NCBI RefSeq assembly: GCF_042427745.1
Contig: NZ_JBHMFA010000009.1
Length of the DNA stretch: 64,000 nucleotides
Source of the DNA: Algibacter miyuki
Lineage (GTDB): Bacteria; Bacteroidota; Bacteroidia; Flavobacteriales; Flavobacteriaceae
Reading direction: 5' to 3' (one strand)
The notes under the pieces were generated by a model, which did not search any database, was not told where the DNA came from, and was given only the letters and a program-made list of their open reading frames with translations. Numbering within the stretch: position 1 is the stretch's first letter; each line of letters starts with the position of its first letter. Positions 58,368-64,000 of this stretch are shown piece by piece. The translations under genes were made by a program, and so were the position numbers.

Positions 58368-59621
58368 ATGCTGGCAGAAATTATAACCATTGGAGACGAA
58401 CTCCTAATTGGGCAAGTTATTGATACTAATTCTGCTTATATTGCAAAACAACTTAATAAAATAGGAGTTTCGGTTTATCAGATTACGTCTATTCAAGATG
58501 ATAAACAACACATTCTTCAAGCTTTTGAAGAAGCTGAAAAACGGGTCGATATTATTATCATTACCGGTGGATTGGGACCAACAAAGGACGATATTACAAA
58601 AAAAACCATTGCAGAATATTTTAATGATACTTTAGTTAGAAGTACTGCCGTGGAAGACAATATTAGAACACTTTGGAGTAAATATGTGAGGCAAACCTTG
58701 CTTCAGGTAAATTTAGATCAGGCTTTAGTACCTTCTAAATCGACTGTTTTAATGAATACTTTAGGAACCGCTCCTGGCATGTGGATGGAGCGTAATAACA
58801 CTGTTTTTATATCGCTACCTGGCGTGCCTTTTGAAATGGAAGACTTGATTGATAATGAAGTAGTGCCGAGAATTACAGAGAAATTTGAATGTCCGTATAT
58901 TTTACACCGCACCTTATTAATTTATGGTTTAGGTGAAAGTACTTTGGCTGCCCGAATTGAAGCCTGGGAAGACCAATTACCATCCCATATAAGACTCGCT
59001 TATTTGCCTAGTTTAGGTAATATGCGTTTACGTTTATCAAGCAAAGGTTTTGATAAAGAAGCTGTGATAGCAGATGTACAGAAGCAGTTAGGGACATTAA
59101 TTCCATTAATAAAAGACGAGTTTGTAGGTTTCGAGGAAGAAGATGATTCCATCGAAATTATTATAGGTAAACAACTTACCGCATTAGGTAAAACTGTGGC
59201 CACGGCCGAAAGTTGTACAGGCGGAAAAATTGCCGAGCGTTTTACGGCAAATTCTGGTGCATCGGCATACTTTAAAGGAAGCGTAATTAGTTATGCTACG
59301 GCATCTAAAATTGATGTTTTAGGGCTTTCAAAAACCGATATTGATGCACATTCTGTAGTGAGTTCTCAGGTAGCCGAATCTATGGCGCAGCATGTTTTGG
59401 ACCTATTTAAAACCGATTATGCAATTGCCACAACCGGAAATGCAGGTCCAACAAAAGGCGATTCGGATGTTGAGGTGGGTACCGTTTATATTGCAATAGC
59501 TACAAAAACAGGAGTTTATTCAGAAAAATTTATGTTAGGCAACTTAAGATTAAAGGTAATAAACAAGGGGGCTAACAAGGCTTTTGAAATGTTACTAAAA
59601 GAAATATTAAAAAATAGATAA
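58368..59621 (+). CDS. cinA: Competence/damage-inducible protein CinA
   Basis: A 417-aa two-domain protein. The molybdopterin-binding-like N-terminal half (IITIGDELLIGQVIDTNSAY, TGGLGPTKDDITKKTIAEY; about residues 1-170) and a C-terminal CinA/NMN amidohydrolase domain (about 255-415, ATAESCTGGKIAERFT, SVISYATASKI). Members have NMN deamidase and ADP-ribose pyrophosphatase activities in NAD recycling. It follows the Hpt gene by six bases. Confidence 0.94.
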   Translation: MLAEIITIGDELLIGQVIDTNSAYIAKQLNKIGVSVYQITSIQDDKQHILQAFEEAEKRVDIIIITGGLGPTKDDITKKTIAEYFNDTLVRSTAVEDNIRTLWSKYVRQTLLQVNLDQALVPSKSTVLMNTLGTAPGMWMERNNTVFISLPGVPFEMEDLIDNEVVPRITEKFECPYILHRTLLIYGLGESTLAARIEAWEDQLPSHIRLAYLPSLGNMRLRLSSKGFDKEAVIADVQKQLGTLIPLIKDEFVGFEEEDDSIEIIIGKQLTALGKTVATAESCTGGKIAERFTANSGASAYFKGSVISYATASKIDVLGLSKTDIDAHSVVSSQVAESMAQHVLDLFKTDYAIATTGNAGPTKGDSDVEVGTVYIAIATKTGVYSEKFMLGNLRLKVINKGANKAFEMLLKEILKNR

Positions 59622-59629
59622 AAATTTGG

Positions 59630-59659
59630 TTGTCATACCATAAAGATTTTATATATTTG
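59630..59659 (+). promoter_or_regulatory. Promoter of rpmB-rpmG-DUF4295
   Basis: TTG at 59630-59632, 19-bp spacer, TATATTTG at 59652-59659; leader about 36 nt. Confidence 0.82.
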
Positions 59660-59698
59660 CACCTCGATTTTAAGCAACAAAATTTAAAGTTATATAGA

Positions 59699-59938
59699 AT
59701 GTCAAGAGTTTGTGAACTTACAGGAAAGAAGGCGATGGTTGGAAACAACGTGTCTCATGCATTAAACAGAACTAAACGCAAATTCAATGCGAATTTAGTA
59801 AAGAAACGTTTTTACCTTCCAGAAGAAGACAGCTGGGTAACTTTAAAAGTTTCAACATCTGCTTTAAAAACAATTAATAAAATAGGTATTTCTGCAGCAA
59901 TTAAAGATGCAAAATCTAAAGGATTTTTAACGAAGTAA
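59699..59938 (+). CDS. rpmB: 50S ribosomal protein bL28
   Basis: A 79-aa bL28 starting MSRVCELTGKKAMVGNNVSH, followed by the basic RTKRKFNANLVKKRFY and a LKVSTSALKTINKIG C-terminus. The ATG at 59699 is the conserved start; a longer upstream frame crosses the promoter. It leads the rpmB-rpmG-DUF4295 operon. Confidence 0.97.
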   Translation: MSRVCELTGKKAMVGNNVSHALNRTKRKFNANLVKKRFYLPEEDSWVTLKVSTSALKTINKIGISAAIKDAKSKGFLTK

Positions 59939-59963
59939 TTCGCTGTATTAAAAATATAAAGAA

Positions 59964-60146
59964 ATGGCAAAAAGAGGCAATAGAATACAGGTGATATTAG
60001 AATGTACAGAGCATAAAGAATCTGGTCAAGCGGGAACTTCTCGTTACATTACTACGAAAAACAAAAAGAATACGCCAGATAGAATGGAGATTAAGAAATT
60101 TAATCCTATCCTTAAGCGTATGACAGTGCATAAAGAAATTAAATAA
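59964..60146 (+). CDS. rpmG: 50S ribosomal protein bL33
   Basis: A 60-aa bL33: NRIQVILECTEHKESG and SRYITTKNKKNTPDRMEIKK. The zinc-binding cysteine pairs of the C+ form are absent (a single Cys), so this is the zinc-free type. It is 25 bp after rpmB. Confidence 0.96.
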   Translation: MAKRGNRIQVILECTEHKESGQAGTSRYITTKNKKNTPDRMEIKKFNPILKRMTVHKEIK

Positions 60147-60195
60147 TTAGAAATTTTAGCAATAAAATTTCAAATACCTTAAAAATATATAGGTC

Positions 60196-60348
60196 ATGGC
60201 AAAGAAATCCGTAGCATCATTACAAACAGGATCTAAAAGATTAACAAAAGCAATAAAAATGGTAAAGTCTCCAAAAACAGGAGCTTACATGTTTGTTGAA
60301 TCTATCATGAATCCAGATCAAGTATCAGACTTTTTAGCTAAAAAGTAA
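60196..60348 (+). CDS. DUF4295 small basic protein
   Basis: A 50-aa basic protein starting MAKKSVASLQTGSKRLTKAI and ending DQVSDFLAKK. DUF4295 proteins occur across Bacteroidota directly after rpmB-rpmG, as here, and are suspected ribosome-associated proteins of unknown role. It is shorter than most gene-calling cut-offs but has conserved position and a terminator directly behind it. Confidence 0.93.
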   Translation: MAKKSVASLQTGSKRLTKAIKMVKSPKTGAYMFVESIMNPDQVSDFLAKK

Positions 60349-60371
60349 TAGAACTTGTTAGACAATATTAT

Positions 60372-60402
60372 AAGCTGCTTTCCTTTCGGAAGCAGCTTTT
60401 TT
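60372..60402 (+). terminator. Intrinsic terminator of the rpmB operon
   Basis: AAGCTGCTTTCC-TTTC-GGAAGCAGCTT with six T. Confidence 0.93.
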
Positions 60403-60605
60403 ATTTTTATATTTGAAAAACGCCGATTTAACTGACATATTAGCAGTAAAAAAATGTGGTAAGGATTTTGACAAGAGTAACTAGTATCGTTATCTTAAAA
60501 AGAGTATTACGTAATAATAATGTAGTCTAAATTTATAAAACAGATCTATACTAAAGTAAAAATAAAAAGAGCATAACCACTCTATAACTAACAACCAGCA
60601 AGAAA

Positions 60606-61580
60606 ATGAGCTTTTTTAAAAAAATATTTTCGTCAGATAAAAAGGAAACCCTTGATAAAGGATTAGAAAAAACTAAATCTAGTTTTTTTGGAAAACTAAG
60701 TAAAGCCGTAGCCGGAAAGTCTAAGGTGGATGCTGAGGTTTTAGATAATTTGGAGGAGATTCTTGTATCTTCGGATGTTGGTGTTAATACCACACTTAAA
60801 GTAATAGAGCGTATTGAGGAACGCGTGGCTAAAGATAAATATTTAGGTACCGATGAACTTAATAAAATACTTCGCGAGGAAATAGCTGCTTTATTAAGCG
60901 AAACAAATTCTGGTGAAGAAACTGAGTACACTATTCCAAGCTTACCAAAACAAGCCAATGGAACCAAAACACCTTATGTGTTAATGGTAGTTGGTGTAAA
61001 TGGTGTGGGTAAAACTACAACTATTGGTAAGTTAGCTTATCAATTTAAAAAGCAAGGTTTAAAAGTCGTTTTAGGAGCTGCAGATACGTTTCGTGCGGCA
61101 GCTATAGATCAGCTTCAAGTTTGGGCTGATCGTGTAGATGTGCCAATGGTACGCCAGGATATGGGAAGTGATCCCGCTTCAGTAGCGTTCGATGCTTTAA
61201 AATCGGGTGTAAATCAAGATGCCGATGTTATTATTATTGATACTGCTGGACGTTTGCATAATAAAGTAAACTTAATGAACGAGCTTACCAAGGTGAAACG
61301 TGTTATGCAAAAAGTGGTTGCAGATGCGCCTCACGATGTTCTTTTGGTTTTAGATGGCTCTACAGGGCAAAATGCTTTCGAGCAAGCTAAGCAGTTTACT
61401 GCGGCAACAGAGGTTACATCGTTAGCAGTTACCAAACTTGATGGAACAGCAAAAGGTGGTGTTGTTATTGGTATTTCCGATCAATTTAAAATTCCTGTAA
61501 AATATATTGGTGTTGGTGAAGGTATTGAAGACTTACAAGTGTTTAATAAATTTGAATTTGTCGATTCGTTTTTTAAATAG
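60606..61580 (+). CDS. ftsY: Signal recognition particle receptor FtsY
   Basis: A 324-aa SRP receptor GTPase with a short N-terminus. The N domain spans about residues 30-105, the G domain starts with VGVNGVGKTTTIGKLA (about 130-145) and continues DTAGRLHNKVNLMNEL and TKLDGTAKGG (guanine specificity), and the C-terminus has KYIGVGEGIEDLQVFN. It brings ribosome-SRP complexes to the Sec translocon. The order after rpmB-rpmG-DUF4295 is common in Flavobacteriaceae. It meets the T9SS cargo gene end to end with three bases between stops. Confidence 0.97.
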   Translation: MSFFKKIFSSDKKETLDKGLEKTKSSFFGKLSKAVAGKSKVDAEVLDNLEEILVSSDVGVNTTLKVIERIEERVAKDKYLGTDELNKILREEIAALLSETNSGEETEYTIPSLPKQANGTKTPYVLMVVGVNGVGKTTTIGKLAYQFKKQGLKVVLGAADTFRAAAIDQLQVWADRVDVPMVRQDMGSDPASVAFDALKSGVNQDADVIIIDTAGRLHNKVNLMNELTKVKRVMQKVVADAPHDVLLVLDGSTGQNAFEQAKQFTAATEVTSLAVTKLDGTAKGGVVIGISDQFKIPVKYIGVGEGIEDLQVFNKFEFVDSFFK

Positions 61581-61583
61581 AAA

Positions 61584-63770
61584 TTATCTTTTTAGTGTAA
61601 AGTGTCCGGTGTACTTCTTTCCATTGGCACGTGTTACTACAAACCAATAATCTGAAGTAGGCATGTTTCTTCCGTTATAATTGCCATCCCATGATATGTT
61701 TTTATCTAAGGTTTTAAGTAGTTTTCCATATCTATCATATATTTTGATGTCTAAAGTCTCTTCCGTTTCGGAATACTTAATAGACCATGTGTCATGAAAT
61801 CCATCTCCATTTGGCGTAAAATATTTTCGAGCGTTTAATATGTAAACATTTTCTGTAATAGTACCACAACCATTTTTGTCTCTTACATAAATAGTGTATT
61901 CCCCTATTGGTAATTTTGTAAATACATTATCATCTTGGTAGTTGGTGTCATCTAAAGAGAGCTCATAATCTCCAAGACTTAAGTTGGATAAATTAACAGT
62001 TATTGAATTGTTAGTGTCGGTCCAATCTTCAATTTCAATGTTTTGAATAATGGCTTTGTTAGATAGTACGACTTCGAAATCTTTAGTTGTAGAGCAGGTG
62101 TAGGTGGCATAATCTTTAGTTACTGTTATGGAGTAACTGCCAATATTTGAAGTTAGAATACTTATGGTTTGTGTTGTTTCTCCGGTAGACCATAGGTAAC
62201 TATCAAAACCATGTCCAGCATCTACAATTATTTCATGATCACCTTCGCAAATACTTATAAATTCGGGGATATTAATTATTCGTGTAGCTTGTAGCGAAAT
62301 AGCTATTTCTGCTATTTGATAACAATGATCGGCAGAATCAATTCGAGCGTAAATGATAGGATTATCTATAGTCCAATTATAATTAGTCGGTTCTGTAATA
62401 TGTTCGTCTTCATAATAATTCTCTGCTCCAGATAGAGAAGTGAAGTAATTAATATCACAATCATTACAGCTCGTAATTTCAGATTTATAAAAGGTTAAAT
62501 TAATAACTTCTTCATCATCATTTAAATTATCACAGACCACAAATGAGATGTTATTTATGGCGAGTGTGGGCGATACTATGTTTACCAAAACAGCAAATCT
62601 ATCTTCACTTTCACATCCATAAAGAGTTTCTTTTGCGGCGTAATAAGTAGCCCCATCGGTTAAACTTGTTTCATCTAGTAAAATATTTCCACCAGTTTCG
62701 GCATCATACCAAATGGGAGTTGCGCTCACTTCAATACTCGCTATGGTTGGGTTTTGTGTAGTGCAAAATAGCTGTTTGGCCTCACCGGTTAAGGCTTCTG
62801 GAGTTTCAATAATTTCTACTTCAAAATTACCTGAAGCAATTCTACAAAAAGCAGAATTTATGTTATTGCCGTTGGCAACAGTTAATCTATATAGAAATGT
62901 TCCAGAGGTAGCCGTATTAGAAAATAGATAGTTCGGGGTGGTCTCCCCAATAATATCCGTCCAGGTATTACCAGTATCATTAGAAAACTGCCATTGATAT
63001 TGTGGGTCGGTATATCCGGATGAAACATCAGCTTGAAAAGTATAGTTTACATTTTCGTTTTGACAAATAGATAACGCTGTTGCAGCGCCGTTGTCAATAG
63101 AATTGATTATAGTTGGGCCACAAGGTCTAAAACTAATGTCATCTAAAGCAATATCGTTACCCGGATGCGCGCTAGGCGCAGAATTTAAAATACTAATTAC
63201 AACTTCCGCGTCTGCTCCAGATGTAAAAAAGAAACCATATTGTAACCATGTTGGTGATGATGATTGGTTGATGTTCTCTGTACTATAAGACCCTAAAACG
63301 GTACCAGAAGTATCACTAATTCTAAAGGTTACATTCGGACTATATTGATCGGTAAGTCCTGCGTTGGGGTTTAGTAAGTTTATTACCCATGCAGAAAATT
63401 CATAAGTAGTATTCGGACAAAGCCCTGAAATTGTTTTAGTATAAAACACACCTTCACTAGCTATTACGGCGCTATTAATTACCATCATATAACCGTTTGA
63501 ATTACCAGTGTGGTCGTTGGTGACGTGCCACGCATTCCCTTTTAAGCCACTTGAAGAGTTTACTATGGTGTATTCACCTTCGTCTAGCTCACCACCAGCT
63601 CTATAAGTAAATGCTGTAATGGCCGAACCTAATGCACTTCCTCTATTTGAGCCCGATCCGAAGTCGATTTCTACAATAGGGTCACCTAAGCTACCTTCAC
63701 ATAATTGCGCGTGAGATTGGATGTAAATACAGAATATTGTAAGTAGAGAGAGTAAATGTTTCTTTTGCAA
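61584..63770 (-). CDS. T9SS type B sorting domain (CHU_C) surface protein
   Basis: A 728-aa secreted protein. Signal peptide MQKKHLLSLLTIFCIYIQSHAQ, a carbohydrate-binding-like N-terminal module (ANVT-free jelly-roll pattern, about residues 25-215: FDFGSGSN-like start, WLQYGFFFTSG, NDIALDDISFRPCGP), several Ig-like repeats (about 220-640), and the C-terminal type B sorting domain (about 645-728: RKYFTPNGDGFHDTW, IYDRYGKLLKTL, SDYWFVVTRANGKKYTGHFTLKR). The latter directs export by the type IX system. Adhesion or polymer binding is likely. About 230 bp upstream, to the window edge, shows no other feature. Confidence 0.9.
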   Translation of the reverse strand: MQKKHLLSLLTIFCIYIQSHAQLCEGSLGDPIVEIDFGSGSNRGSALGSAITAFTYRAGGELDEGEYTIVNSSSGLKGNAWHVTNDHTGNSNGYMMVINSAVIASEGVFYTKTISGLCPNTTYEFSAWVINLLNPNAGLTDQYSPNVTFRISDTSGTVLGSYSTENINQSSSPTWLQYGFFFTSGADAEVVISILNSAPSAHPGNDIALDDISFRPCGPTIINSIDNGAATALSICQNENVNYTFQADVSSGYTDPQYQWQFSNDTGNTWTDIIGETTPNYLFSNTATSGTFLYRLTVANGNNINSAFCRIASGNFEVEIIETPEALTGEAKQLFCTTQNPTIASIEVSATPIWYDAETGGNILLDETSLTDGATYYAAKETLYGCESEDRFAVLVNIVSPTLAINNISFVVCDNLNDDEEVINLTFYKSEITSCNDCDINYFTSLSGAENYYEDEHITEPTNYNWTIDNPIIYARIDSADHCYQIAEIAISLQATRIINIPEFISICEGDHEIIVDAGHGFDSYLWSTGETTQTISILTSNIGSYSITVTKDYATYTCSTTKDFEVVLSNKAIIQNIEIEDWTDTNNSITVNLSNLSLGDYELSLDDTNYQDDNVFTKLPIGEYTIYVRDKNGCGTITENVYILNARKYFTPNGDGFHDTWSIKYSETEETLDIKIYDRYGKLLKTLDKNISWDGNYNGRNMPTSDYWFVVTRANGKKYTGHFTLKR

Positions 63771-64000
63771 AGTCTTTCTTTTAAACGCGTTTCTCAGCAG
63801 TAAGTGTTAGTGATAAACTTACTAATACTTTGCTTTTGAATACGTTGATTTAGTAATAACGTTTAGATGTGATTTAGAAGAAAAACTTGCGTTTAAAGTT
63901 TCAATAGAGGCTCATTGATGTTGCTGGTAAGTATTTGTCAATTGTATTAATCAGGCTGTTTAGATAAATGACAGGATTTGTTTTTAATATGAAGAAGATA

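Noticed and set aside
60551..60967. 138-aa antisense ORF over the ftsY 5' end
   Set aside because: Mirror of a lysine-rich coding region; the ftsY frame is certain.

Overview
This window looks like the chromosome of a marine-type member of the Flavobacteriaceae (phylum Bacteroidota). The evidence is low GC, promoters of the Bacteroidota TTG-N17-23-TAnnTTTG type, A-rich leaders without Shine-Dalgarno sequences, a type IX secretion (T9SS type B/CHU_C) C-terminal domain, and typical Flavobacteriaceae families and gene orders (DUF4295 after rpmB-rpmG, DUF3467, DUF4369, DUF4377-META). I cannot name the genus from the sequence alone.

Layout. Positions 1-3.7 kb hold a truncated helix-hairpin-helix protein, an acyl-CoA dehydrogenase, rpsU, a XerC/D recombinase and hpf. 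From 3.9 to 17.3 kb runs the translation/transcription block: tRNA-Thr, -Tyr, -Gly, -Thr, tuf, tRNA-Trp, secE, nusG, rplK, rplA, rplJ, rplL, rpoB, rpoC. From 17.4 to 29.3 kb are housekeeping singles: DUF3467, prfC, a LuxR-type response regulator, idi, a QueD-like enzyme, a second tRNA-Thr, a D-Ala-D-Ala dipeptidase, a cyclophilin, a Nudix hydrolase, an acyltransferase, recQ and a pentapeptide protein. From 29.4 to 34.5 kb are, on the minus strand, an ECF sigma factor with a membrane partner, a tandem FKBP lipoprotein, a DUF4377-META lipoprotein and htpG. From 34.7 to 38.0 kb is a three-gene amidoligase operon (RimK-like ATP-grasp, GCS2 ligase, N-formylglutamate amidohydrolase-like). From 38.4 to 50 kb come fabH, an RluE-like pseudouridine synthase, topoisomerase III, a TPR histidine kinase with its regulator, a membrane protein, a SIMPL protein, a LipL32-like protein and a B12-binding radical SAM enzyme. 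From 50.5 to 64 kb are a CoA-binding protein, a sodium:solute symporter, recR with a glycosyltransferase, an E2 acyltransferase, an exonuclease, an FAH/Hpt/cinA cluster, rpmB-rpmG-DUF4295, ftsY and a T9SS cargo protein.

Non-coding structure is unusually informative. (i) rpsU carries the one strong Shine-Dalgarno I found, in a clade whose ribosomes normally ignore such sequences; this fits the known control of rpsU by bS21-deficient ribosomes. (ii) Five genes have a -7 box so close to the ATG that leaderless transcripts are predicted. (iii) A roughly 100-bp dispersed repeat with GCGTT/AACGC ends occurs four times clearly and once in divergent form, always between genes. (iv) Small GNRA-like hairpins recur between genes and flank htpG on both sides. 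(v) Two intrinsic terminators lie in a gene-free divergent gap near 23 kb and point to small RNAs.

The coding findings most worth following are the 34.7-38.0 kb amidoligase operon, the LipL32-like protein at 47.1 kb and the radical SAM enzyme with a CX4CX2C cluster. I saw no CRISPR array, prophage, complete insertion sequence or rRNA gene.
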